From JBGVSA01 sp041807905 (GTDB lineage: Bacteria; Pseudomonadota; Gammaproteobacteria; Burkholderiales; Rhodocyclaceae), in assembly GCF_041807905.1 (NCBI RefSeq), contig NZ_JBGVSA010000005.1, positions 1 through 64,000 of the forward strand: 64,000 nucleotides of DNA, read 5' to 3'. The translations under genes were made by a program, and so were the position numbers. The notes under the pieces were generated by a model. It had not been told where the DNA came from. It saw only the letters and a list, made by a program, of their open reading frames with translations, and ran no database searches. Shown here one piece after another: positions 43,354-51,322 of the stretch (within the stretch, counting starts at the first letter, position 1; each line of letters starts with the position of its first letter).

Positions 43354-44257
43354 TGCATTGCCGCGCGGCAGCGTCGCAATGGCGCTGGCCGCCGCGGCCG
43401 GTGTCGCGCTGGCTGCCGCCGAGCCCCTGACATGGTGGGGCTGGCTGTGCGTCATCGTGATCTGGGTTGCCGTGGCGTGGCTGTTTGCCGCCGCGCGGCA
43501 TGGGCAGGCCGCCGACGCCGTTGAAGCCGACGCGCGCACGGCATCCGCGCCCGCAGCGGCGGGGCCTGCGCTGCCCGACGAAGAGGCCGACGAGCGCATG
43601 CGTTTCATCGCCGCCGCCGGACACGACCTGCGCCAGCCCTTGCAGGCGATCTCCCTGTTTGCCGCCACACTCAATACGCATGACCTGCCGCCGCCGGCAC
43701 GCCAGATCGGCCACAACCTCGAAGCTTCCGCCGAGGCCCTGTCGACACTGTTCGAGGAAGTCATGGCACTGGCGCGGCTGAGTGCCGACCGCGAGTACTT
43801 TGCCGAACGCCCTGTCTCCCTGCGGGCGCTATTGTCGGCAGCCGTCGCCAATCACCTGGACGATGCCCACGACCACGGCCTTCACCTGCGTCATGTCGAC
43901 ACGCGCCTGCGCGTGCTCGCCGATGAGCCACAGCTGGCGCGCGCGCTCGACCGGCTGATCGCGCACGCCGTAGCCGTATCCGAAGGGGGCGGCGTGCTGG
44001 TCGGCTGTCGGGCGCGCGAAGGACGTGTGCTGATCCAGGTGTGGGATACGGGCGAGGGCATTCCCGAGTCGCAGCTCGCGCATTTGTTCGAGCCGTTTTC
44101 GCCCTACGGCAAGCGCTTCGACGATCGTGCGCTGGGCCTCGTCATGGCTTTCCGCATCGCCCGCCGCATGGGAGGCGAGCTGACCGTGCGCTCGGTGCCC
44201 GGCAAGGGCAGCGTGTTCTCGTTGTCGCTGCCGCGCGTGGCGCGCGCCTCGCAATAG
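43346..44257 (+). CDS. Sensor histidine kinase with altered N box
   Basis: 303-aa membrane kinase with two N-terminal transmembrane segments (about 9-25 and 30-50) and almost no periplasmic loop. The H box has H93 (AAGHDLRQPLQ). The HATPase domain keeps the G1 motif (D234, WDTGEGIP), but the N box reads LDRLIAHAVAVS, with R203 and H207 where Asn residues normally stand, including the Mg-chelating one. ATP hydrolysis or autophosphorylation may be impaired. It overlaps the response regulator upstream and converges with the acyltransferase gene ten bases away. Confidence 0.85.
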   Translation: MPDALPRGSVAMALAAAAGVALAAAEPLTWWGWLCVIVIWVAVAWLFAAARHGQAADAVEADARTASAPAAAGPALPDEEADERMRFIAAAGHDLRQPLQAISLFAATLNTHDLPPPARQIGHNLEASAEALSTLFEEVMALARLSADREYFAERPVSLRALLSAAVANHLDDAHDHGLHLRHVDTRLRVLADEPQLARALDRLIAHAVAVSEGGGVLVGCRAREGRVLIQVWDTGEGIPESQLAHLFEPFSPYGKRFDDRALGLVMAFRIARRMGGELTVRSVPGKGSVFSLSLPRVARASQ

Positions 44258-44267
44258 GGGCAACGGC

Positions 44268-45059
44268 CTACCCGGTCTGCCCAACGCGCGTTTCGTCCTG
44301 GTACTGTCGGTAGCCCATGTCGATCTGCCGCGTGACAGCCTGCCACATCGGCTGAATCGACGGCCGGATCTGCTGGATGATCTCGGGCACGTGCATGACC
44401 GATGGAATGCGTATGCCGCGATGTTCCACCGGCCCGCCAATTGGCGCGATGTTCACCCCCAGCCGGCCAAAGTGTTGCGCGAGGCGCGGCTCGGTCAGCG
44501 TGAAGATGTACTCCACCCCGCAACGCGCGGCCATCGATACCGCCGCCAGATACAACCCCACCGGAATGAACGGAAAGCGCGGATGGCTCGTCGAGCCGAA
44601 GTCGCTGGCCTTGATGCTGACGTCCCGCGCCTCCTCGCCGCGCCGTCGGCGGAACTCATGCATGATCGCCAGCCTCGACACCTCGGCGATGCGATCACGT
44701 GGCAGGCGCGCCGGATCGATCGTGTTGCCGCGCCACAGCGTGTTGCGGCAGGCCAGTTCAAAAGGCAGGGGACGATCACGGTCTTCGGGCGAGGTCAGCA
44801 CCACGCGCGCGCAGCCGACGAGGCGATGGCCGGTGTCGGCGGTCGTGCGCATGAGGCAGTGCACCGCTTGCCTGTCGTACTGATCGCACTCCCGGCAGTC
44901 CGGCCGGGTGGGTTCAAACCCCAGTTCGCGGCAATAGACGTCGTGACGGATGAAGTAGACCTCATCGCGCGTGCGCTCTGCCAACGCCGGCACGATCTCG
45001 AAGCGGCTGGCAAACCCATCGCCGAGCCGTGTGCCTTGCGGACTGTTTTCCGGAAGCAT
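44268..45059 (-). CDS. PEP-CTERM/exosortase-associated acyltransferase
   Basis: 263-aa protein of the GNAT-like family related to acyl-homoserine lactone synthases that occurs with exosortase systems (TIGR03694 type). Recognisable parts are RHDVYCRELGFEP near residue 36 and the Cys-rich CRECDQYDRQAVHCLM. Substrate unknown; acylation of a protein or lipid of the surface system is a family-based guess. ATG at 45059 follows AGAAGGAGC. It closes the minus-strand set of oxidase, two permeases and acyltransferase, 67 bases after the second permease. Confidence 0.85.
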   Translation of the reverse strand: MLPENSPQGTRLGDGFASRFEIVPALAERTRDEVYFIRHDVYCRELGFEPTRPDCRECDQYDRQAVHCLMRTTADTGHRLVGCARVVLTSPEDRDRPLPFELACRNTLWRGNTIDPARLPRDRIAEVSRLAIMHEFRRRRGEEARDVSIKASDFGSTSHPRFPFIPVGLYLAAVSMAARCGVEYIFTLTEPRLAQHFGRLGVNIAPIGGPVEHRGIRIPSVMHVPEIIQQIRPSIQPMWQAVTRQIDMGYRQYQDETRVGQTG

Positions 45060-45126
45060 CGTGCGTGCTCCTTCTGTGTTGTCCCGGCGGCGCGGAGGAT
45101 GCGCCGCCACGTCGATTGCCTGTCTC

Positions 45127-46338
45127 TCAAATGGCCCGTCGCAGCGCGTCGGTGATGGGCAGGCGCGCGCAGCGCACCGCAGGCGGAATGCCCGCCAGAA
45201 CCGTTGCCACAAGACCGATGGCCGCCGCGCTGGCGACATCGGTGAACGCGGGGCTGATATGCGCGATATAGCCGACGTCCGACCCCGGCGCAGGGGGCAT
45301 CGGTATGCCGACGAATGAAACCAGCCGTGCAAGCCCCATGCCGGCAATCGCACCGAGCACTGCGCCCACCAGCCCCAATACCAGCGTTTCAGTGAGGATG
45401 AGCGTGCGCAGCGCGCCGTTGCGCGTGCCCAATGCGCGCAGCGTGCCGAACTCGGGAATGCGCTCGAAGGCGCTCATGTTCACGCTGTTGGCCACGCTCA
45501 GCAGCACCATGGCCAGCACGATCAACTGCAGCACGCCGAACTGCCGGCGATACAGCGCCACGGTCTTCTCATAGAAATCGGACAACGTATGCCACTCGCG
45601 CACCGCCAGACGCGGGCCAAGTTGCTGGCGCAGTCGCTGCGCGATGAGGTCGGTCTGCGCGGTCTCGTCCAGCCGCAGCACCAGCACGTTGACGCCGTCG
45701 GTGTCGAGCAGCGTCTGTGCCGCGCGGAGCGGCAAGCGCAGCGCGCGCGCATCGAAGTCCTTCGAAAAACTGCGGAAGGTGCCGACCACTTCGACGTCGA
45801 TGGTGTTCATCGCACCGTCCGGCGTACTGGCCAGCAGCGTCAGCGGCTCACCGGGCCCGACGCCCAACGCGGTGGCGAGCCCCTCTCCGAGCAGCGCTCC
45901 GAATTCGTCCGTCGCCGTCAGGTCGCGCCCGGCCACGATGTGCAGGCCCGTTCCGAGGCGCGACTCGGCCGCGGGTTCGACGCCGAAGCCGAGGATCGAA
46001 TAGTCGCGGCGTCCGTTGTTGAGCACGCCCGAGAACGACAGCCGGCCCATCACGTCCGCCACGCCGGGGACCGCGCTCGCAGCCTTGCGCAAAGCGGGGG
46101 CGTCATGCAGCAGCACCTCGCCCGTGGCGCGATTGGCGCTGGCAAAGTACTGCGGCACGGCGATCTGGATGTGGCCCGTCTGCGAACTGATGAAGGCCTC
46201 GCCCAACTGCGCGACGATATCGCGCACGAAGCCCGCCGACAGGATCAGGCTGGCGACGCCGACGACGATGGCGAACAGCGTCGTCAGCGAGCGCGCAGGC
46301 TGGCGCAGCAGGTTGCGCAGGGCCAGCGTCCAGGTCAT
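45127..46338 (-). CDS. ABC transporter permease (FtsX/MacB type), second
   Basis: 403 aa with an N-terminal transmembrane helix (about 17-38), a large periplasmic MacB-like core domain (about 40-250), and three C-terminal helices of the FtsX domain with ERIPEFGTLRALGTRNG. Such permeases usually extract or export lipoproteins or peptides with an ATP-binding partner, which is missing from this cluster. Its start overlaps the stop of the homologous permease upstream by four bases. Confidence 0.87.
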   Translation of the reverse strand: MTWTLALRNLLRQPARSLTTLFAIVVGVASLILSAGFVRDIVAQLGEAFISSQTGHIQIAVPQYFASANRATGEVLLHDAPALRKAASAVPGVADVMGRLSFSGVLNNGRRDYSILGFGVEPAAESRLGTGLHIVAGRDLTATDEFGALLGEGLATALGVGPGEPLTLLASTPDGAMNTIDVEVVGTFRSFSKDFDARALRLPLRAAQTLLDTDGVNVLVLRLDETAQTDLIAQRLRQQLGPRLAVREWHTLSDFYEKTVALYRRQFGVLQLIVLAMVLLSVANSVNMSAFERIPEFGTLRALGTRNGALRTLILTETLVLGLVGAVLGAIAGMGLARLVSFVGIPMPPAPGSDVGYIAHISPAFTDVASAAAIGLVATVLAGIPPAVRCARLPITDALRRAI

Positions 46339-47561
46339 CGCCCGGTCCTCAGCGCGTCGACGATATTCATGCGCGAGGCGCGCCACGCCGGCAGCACGCT
46401 GGCCACCAGCGTCGTCAGCATCGCCAGCAGCAGCGCATCCAGCGCTACGCCCCACGAAAACCGAATCTCTCCGGTGAAGCCGTGCGCCATGCCGGGCGGC
46501 GGCGGCATCGGAATGCCGATCCGCGACAGCAGCGCCGCCAGCGCGGCCGCCAGCGCGATGCCGACGATCCCGCCGACGACGCCGAGCAACACGCCCTCGA
46601 CGAGGAACAGGCGCAGCACGTCGCGGCGACGGGTGCCGACCGCCAGCGTGGTGCCAATCTCCGAGGTGCGCTCGGCAACACTCATCGACAGGGTGTTGGC
46701 GATCGACAGCAGGATGATCAGCGCGATGATCACGCGGATCACCGCCAACTGCCGCGAAAAGAGCGCCACCGTCTTGGTGTAGAAATCGGCCTGCGCATGC
46801 CACGGCGTGATCGTCAGGCCGGCGTCCTTCAGCGGCGTGCGCAACGCCGCGACAACATCGTCGGTCGCGTCGGTGTCATTGAGCAGCCCGACGTAGCTCG
46901 TTGCCCCCTGCGTGCGAACCAGTTGCTGCGCAACGGCAAGCGGCAGGCGCAGGTAAGCATCGTCGTAGGCCTTGGTCGACGTCGAGAAAATGCCCGCCAC
47001 GGTGCACTCGACGGCGTTCTGGCTGCCGTTCGCGGTATGCGCCAGCAGCACCACGCGCTGGCCCACGCGCGCACCGATGGCGGCTGCGAGCCCTTCGCCG
47101 ACGATCACGGCGAACTCGTTCGGCTGTGTCAGCCGCCGCCCCTGCACCATGTTCAGTTCGCGCCCGATTGCCGCTTCGCGCTGCGGATCGATGCCCTCGC
47201 CGAGAAAACCCGCCGAGTGTTCGCCGACCGAAATCAACCCGCTGACGGCAAGGCGCGGGGCGAGCGTTTCCAGGCCGGGTTGCCGACGCACTCCGTCCAG
47301 GGCCTTGTCGTTCGGCGCGATGAGGTACCGGTACGGGTCGGCCAGGCCCTTTTCGAGATATGCGCCGCGCGTGATCTGGAAGTGGCCGAGGTTGGAATAG
47401 ATCACGCTGTCGCGCATGGCGACGAAGATCCAGTCGATGAAGCCCACCGCCAGCACGTACGCAGCGATGCCGCACACGATGGTGACGGCGGCCAGCGAAG
47501 TGCGCCCGGGGCTGCGCGTGAGGTTGCGCGCGGCCAGTTGCATGTCGTGCGCGAGGCTCAT
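46335..47561 (-). CDS. ABC transporter permease (FtsX/MacB type), first
   Basis: 408 aa, same architecture as its neighbour: N-terminal helix (about 23-45), periplasmic core, and C-terminal FtsX domain with ERTSEIGTTLAVGTRRRD. The pair probably forms a heterodimer. Stop/start overlaps of four bases on both sides tie it to the FAD oxidase upstream and the second permease downstream. No ATPase gene is present in the window. Confidence 0.87.
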   Translation of the reverse strand: MSLAHDMQLAARNLTRSPGRTSLAAVTIVCGIAAYVLAVGFIDWIFVAMRDSVIYSNLGHFQITRGAYLEKGLADPYRYLIAPNDKALDGVRRQPGLETLAPRLAVSGLISVGEHSAGFLGEGIDPQREAAIGRELNMVQGRRLTQPNEFAVIVGEGLAAAIGARVGQRVVLLAHTANGSQNAVECTVAGIFSTSTKAYDDAYLRLPLAVAQQLVRTQGATSYVGLLNDTDATDDVVAALRTPLKDAGLTITPWHAQADFYTKTVALFSRQLAVIRVIIALIILLSIANTLSMSVAERTSEIGTTLAVGTRRRDVLRLFLVEGVLLGVVGGIVGIALAAALAALLSRIGIPMPPPPGMAHGFTGEIRFSWGVALDALLLAMLTTLVASVLPAWRASRMNIVDALRTGR

Positions 47562-49207
47562 GGCCGATCCTCGCGCAGCACACGGTTGTAGCGCCCGGGA
47601 GCGATGATGTCGCGCGGGTCGAACACCCGCTTGAGGTCCGCCACGTGCTGCCAGAAGGCTTGCGAATGGCCGCGCGTGTCGGCCGCGATGTACGACATCA
47701 TGTCGGCGCGGGCACGGTATACCGACAGGCCCTGCGCTTCGATGTCGGCCAGCAGCGCATCGGCGCATTCCTGCGCGCGTGCCGTGTCGGCAGCGTCGCC
47801 GCGGTCGAACAGCAGGTTGATCACAGCGACCAGTGTCAGATCGGTTTCGATGTTCAGTGTCGTGTACAGCGTGTGCCCGAAGCGCTCCGCCACGCCTTGC
47901 AGCCTGTGCAGTGCCCCGACCGATGCCATGCCGCGCAAGGGCAGCACGGGGCAGATGTACATCAGTCCGCAACGCGAAGTGTCCAGTTCGCCGACGGGCG
48001 CGTCCGCAGCGCTGCCGAACTTCAGCATCAGGTTGCGTACGGCAATGCTCGACGGCACGCCGGTGGCCAATCCATGCAGCGGCTTGGTCGCCACCGCGGC
48101 AGCCACCAGGGGGCGCAACGGTCCGATACGGCCCAGCACACCACGCAGGCTGATGGCGGTGTCGAGCAACCGGTCCGTCACGACGCGCAGTTGCGCTCTT
48201 CGGCCCAGCGCCGCGCGTATGGCGCGTATGGCCGCGCGCACCTGGGCGCGCGTGCCGGCGATGCCCGCCAGGCCGGTCCACGGGTGCGGCGCCACGCGCC
48301 GCAATACGTCGTCCGCTTCGGCCGGCGCGTTGCCCGGCGCCACACCGCATTCATCCACGAGAAAACGCACCACGCTCTCATGCAGCGTCGCATGCGTGCG
48401 CGCGCGATTGCCGATGTGCGTGACGGCGGGCAGCGCGCCGCCGCGCTTGAGATGAGCCAGCGTGTCGATCACGCCCGGCAGATCGTCTTCGCGCGGGATG
48501 CCGATCGACACCGCCACGTGGCACGCCTGCCGGGGACGCAGGCGCAGGCAGGCGCTCGTGACGATGCCGTAGTTGCCCTGGAAGAACAGACCGTCGAGCT
48601 GCGGCCCGAGTCCGTACGGGTGACAGGTGGCGATCGGCGAATCCTCGCCGAGCCGGCGCAGGCCGGTGTAGAGCAATTCCGCCGTGCCCGTCACGATCTC
48701 CAGGCCGAAGACGTCGTCGCGGCGCGGCCCGAAGTAGCCCACGCCCCGGTCCAGCGAGGCGCCCAGCACGCTGGTCTCGCGCGCCGATCCGGTGACGTTG
48801 AAATACACCGACGGCACGTGCTCGGCGAGATAGTCGGCCAATTGCCCCTGCGTGACGCCCGGCTCGATGATCGCCACCGGATTGTCCGGTCCGATATCGT
48901 CTGCGTTGCGGATGGCCCGCATGGCTGACAGATCGACCAGCACGCAACCGGCCGTCGCCGGCGAGCGCGACCCGTATCCCCAGTTCAGACCCGTGGAGAC
49001 TGGATAGAGCGGGACGTTGGTATCGAAAGCGGCGAGAACCACCGCGCGCACCTCGTCAACCGTGCGGGGGGTGACGCGACCGGCGAGCGGCTGTTCGCGG
49101 GTGGTGATGTTCTGCGTGGCGCGGGCCAGTCGATCGGGGTCCGCATCGATGGGAATGCCGGCATTGGCGAGCCGGGTGAAGAAAGCTTCAGGCGCGCGCA
49201 GTGGCAT
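47558..49207 (-). CDS. VAO-type FAD-dependent oxidase/dehydrogenase
   Basis: 549-aa flavoprotein with a PCMH-type FAD-binding domain (about 45-230; PVSTGLNWGYGSR, GSARETSVLG, GNYGIVTSACLRL) and a C-terminal substrate domain (GLMYICPVLPLRG), as in vanillyl-alcohol oxidase and p-cresol methylhydroxylase. The substrate is not known. No signal peptide. The start lies only nine bases after the T run of the PEP-CTERM gene terminator and has no clear Shine-Dalgarno site. Translational coupling to the two permeases suggests its product or substrate is moved by them. Confidence 0.85.
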   Translation of the reverse strand: MPLRAPEAFFTRLANAGIPIDADPDRLARATQNITTREQPLAGRVTPRTVDEVRAVVLAAFDTNVPLYPVSTGLNWGYGSRSPATAGCVLVDLSAMRAIRNADDIGPDNPVAIIEPGVTQGQLADYLAEHVPSVYFNVTGSARETSVLGASLDRGVGYFGPRRDDVFGLEIVTGTAELLYTGLRRLGEDSPIATCHPYGLGPQLDGLFFQGNYGIVTSACLRLRPRQACHVAVSIGIPREDDLPGVIDTLAHLKRGGALPAVTHIGNRARTHATLHESVVRFLVDECGVAPGNAPAEADDVLRRVAPHPWTGLAGIAGTRAQVRAAIRAIRAALGRRAQLRVVTDRLLDTAISLRGVLGRIGPLRPLVAAAVATKPLHGLATGVPSSIAVRNLMLKFGSAADAPVGELDTSRCGLMYICPVLPLRGMASVGALHRLQGVAERFGHTLYTTLNIETDLTLVAVINLLFDRGDAADTARAQECADALLADIEAQGLSVYRARADMMSYIAADTRGHSQAFWQHVADLKRVFDPRDIIAPGRYNRVLREDRP

Positions 49208-49215
49208 AGGGAGCG

Positions 49216-49250
49216 AAAAAGAAGGCTGCCACCTTGCGGTGGCAGCCTTC
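49216..49250 (-). terminator. Intrinsic terminator after the PEP-CTERM gene
   Basis: gaaggctgccacc (49221-49233) and ggtggcagccttc (49238-49250) form a perfect 13-bp stem; on the minus strand five T follow. The next start codon (49207) is only nine bases beyond, so read-through is the likely source of the downstream mRNA. Confidence 0.92.
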
Positions 49251-49282
49251 CGATTGCCTTGCGGAGGCCGGGTCGGCCGGCA

Positions 49283-50251
49283 TCAAGCGTTGTGCTTGCG
49301 GCGGCGGACGAGGCACAGGGCGCCCAGGCCCAGGCCCATCAGCGCGAGGCTGGCCGGTTCGGGAATGAACACTGCGTCGGCCGACACCTTCTGGCTGATG
49401 TCGAGTTGGTACAGGCCGGCGGCCAGCAGGTTGCTTTCCAGCTCGAAGTAGCCGCCCGCCAGATGGTTCACCGTGAAGTTCTCGCCCGGGAACGCGGTGG
49501 CCAGTGTCTGGTTCAGCGAGAACGGGTCGGCGTATTCCGTGCCGCCAATCACCGACGTCGCGTTGCCGTCCGGCGACCACGTGAAGACCTGGGTCAGCAC
49601 GCCGGTGTTCGGGTCGATGCGCGACAGGGTCACCTGGAACACGATCTGGTTGTTCTGGGCCACGGCCAGGCCGCTGCCGCCCAGGGCGTCGACCTGGTTG
49701 CGCTGGAAGGCGCGGGCGTTGAACGACACTTGCAGGCGGATCGGGCTCTGCACGTCGAGGATGGCGCGGGCCACCACGCCGATGTTGCCTTGCGCGCTGC
49801 CTTCGCCGGTGCTGCCCAGGCCGACGGTGGCATCCGTCCAGCCATTGGCGCCCGACGAGAAGTCCAGCGAGTTGCCGCTTAGGATGGCGTGGTTGCTGGC
49901 AAAACCCTGCCCCGGAGAGACGACGTTCGGCGGGGCGGCAGTGATCGGCGAGAAAGCCGTATAAGGCGAGCCTTGATGCGCATTGATATTGAAGCCGCTG
50001 GTGTCGGTCACCAGGGCGCCCTGCGTCGAGGACACGCCATTGAGGTTAGCCAGCACGTCGCCCGAGTTGGCCACGCGTTGGACCAGCACCGTGGTCGACG
50101 TATCCAGCTGGGTGCCGCCGCCCAGTGCGCCATCACCTTGCGAGAGCTTGAAGCCATCGATGAATAGAATGCTCTGGGCCAATACTCCCGCCTGCGAGAT
50201 CGCAGGCAGGGCGGCCAGGGCTGCCACCGCTACAAGAGTCTTGAGTTTCAT
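49283..50251 (-). CDS. PEP-CTERM sorted surface protein
   Basis: 322-aa exported protein. Signal peptide (about 1-21, ending SQA), a low-complexity beta-rich body without known enzyme motifs, and a C-terminal sorting signal: PEP at 297-299, a hydrophobic helix, then RRRKHN. Exosortase A in this window is the predicted processing enzyme. It has a sigma-54-like promoter 43 bases upstream. Its function is unknown; related proteins are secreted components of floc or biofilm matrix. Confidence 0.9.
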   Translation of the reverse strand: MKLKTLVAVAALAALPAISQAGVLAQSILFIDGFKLSQGDGALGGGTQLDTSTTVLVQRVANSGDVLANLNGVSSTQGALVTDTSGFNINAHQGSPYTAFSPITAAPPNVVSPGQGFASNHAILSGNSLDFSSGANGWTDATVGLGSTGEGSAQGNIGVVARAILDVQSPIRLQVSFNARAFQRNQVDALGGSGLAVAQNNQIVFQVTLSRIDPNTGVLTQVFTWSPDGNATSVIGGTEYADPFSLNQTLATAFPGENFTVNHLAGGYFELESNLLAAGLYQLDISQKVSADAVFIPEPASLALMGLGLGALCLVRRRKHNA

Positions 50252-50293
50252 TTGTCAGGGTCTCCACAGGAACTGCAATCGGTGCCGACATAA

Positions 50294-50309
50294 AGCAGTC
50301 TGCATGCCA
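50294..50309 (-). promoter_or_regulatory. Sigma-54 promoter of the PEP-CTERM gene
   Basis: Minus strand TGGCATGCAGACTGCT (50309-50294). GG and GC dinucleotides are spaced exactly ten bases apart, and nine of eleven fixed positions of TGGCACG-N4-TTGC match. Transcription would start about 32 bases before the ATG. Confidence 0.7.
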
Positions 50310-50415
50310 GTTTGAAAAATGTCGGTAAAACAATGGCTTGTCTGGCCGTTTGCGGGGTGGGGAACGTCATGTGTAAAGCAGGGCGACAGTGCGCCGGCGG
50401 GGCCGTCGTCCTGTG

Positions 50416-50430
50416 GGGCAGGGGGCTTGC
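50416..50430 (+). promoter_or_regulatory. Sigma-54-like promoter of the EPS operon
   Basis: gggcagggggcttgc (50416-50430): GG and GC are ten bases apart with nine of eleven fixed consensus positions matched. It reads toward the export lipoprotein gene, leaving a leader of about 150 bases. Confidence 0.55.
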
Positions 50431-50592
50431 GCGCTCGCCGGGCATTCCTATACAAGCAGCCCCAAACGATGAATTGCCCGTCAGGGCGATGCAGCCCCGA
50501 GCGTGTGATTTTTCGCGCGGCCGGTTTTCTCATGCGGGTAACATGCGCGATCGAATCGGACGGTCCGAACTACCAAATTCTGGAGGTGTGAG

Positions 50593-51222
50593 ATGTCGTT
50601 TGCGTCGTTGAATGGGTATGTCAAAGCCTGGCGGATGGCGATCATGGCCCTGGCTGCCATCGTGCTGTCGGCCTGCGCCCAGACCTATCCGGCTGCGCCG
50701 GCCACGGCTTCGTCGCCGGAATACAACTACATCATCGGCCCGGGCGATCAGGTCAGCATCGCCGTGTGGCGCAACCCCGAACTGTCGACGTCGGTGCCGG
50801 TGCGCCCCGACGGCAAGATCACCACGCCGCTGGTCGAGGACCTGCCCGCCGCGGGCAAGGACGCCAGCGCGCTGGCGCGCGACATCGAAAAGTCGCTCTC
50901 CAAGTACATTCGCGAGCCGGTGGTGACCGTCATCGTGACCAGCTTCGTCGGCCCGTACAGCGAACAGATCCGCGTGGTGGGCGAAGCCACCAAACCGCAG
51001 GTGCTGGCCTATCGCCAGAAGATGTCGCTGCTCGACGTGATGATCGCCGTCGGCGGCATGACCGATTTCGCCGACGGCAACCACGCCACCATCCTGCGCA
51101 CCTCCGAAGGCAACAAGCAGTACAGCGTGCGGCTGACCGATCTGCTGCGCAACGGCGATGTCTCGGCCAACGTCGAGGTCAAGCCGGGCGACGTGCTGGT
51201 GATCCCGCAAAGCTGGTTCTGA
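50593..51222 (+). CDS. XrtA-system polysaccharide export lipoprotein
   Basis: Wza/EpsE-like outer-membrane export protein of the exosortase A locus (TIGR03027 type). 209 aa, lipobox LSAC (C28), poly-export domain (about 43-125, IIGPGDQVSIAVWRNPEL) and one SLBB domain (about 128-205). GGAGGTG stands before the ATG. First gene of the EPS operon; 100 bases of spacer follow before the chain-length gene. Confidence 0.93.
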   Translation: MSFASLNGYVKAWRMAIMALAAIVLSACAQTYPAAPATASSPEYNYIIGPGDQVSIAVWRNPELSTSVPVRPDGKITTPLVEDLPAAGKDASALARDIEKSLSKYIREPVVTVIVTSFVGPYSEQIRVVGEATKPQVLAYRQKMSLLDVMIAVGGMTDFADGNHATILRTSEGNKQYSVRLTDLLRNGDVSANVEVKPGDVLVIPQSWF

Positions 51223-51322
51223 CCGCACATATCTGTGAAGCGTGCCGCCGCACGGATGCGGCGGTGACCGGAGCGCAGGGCCGAGCGCCTGCCGCATCCC
51301 TTCTCGATGCAGGTGAAACGAC

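Larger units (their letters stand above)
50252..50592. other. Divergent regulatory region of the exosortase locus
   Basis: About 340 bases between the PEP-CTERM gene and the EPS operon. It holds two sigma-54-like promoters facing opposite ways (listed separately) and no gene. The long plus-strand leader (about 150 bases after the promoter) is AT-poor and shows no clear riboswitch. Confidence 0.6.

Noticed and set aside
45127..47561. MacAB-type macrolide exporter or LolCDE
   Set aside because: The permeases resemble both families, but there is no MacA-like adaptor or LolD-like ATPase beside them, so a specific name is not justified.
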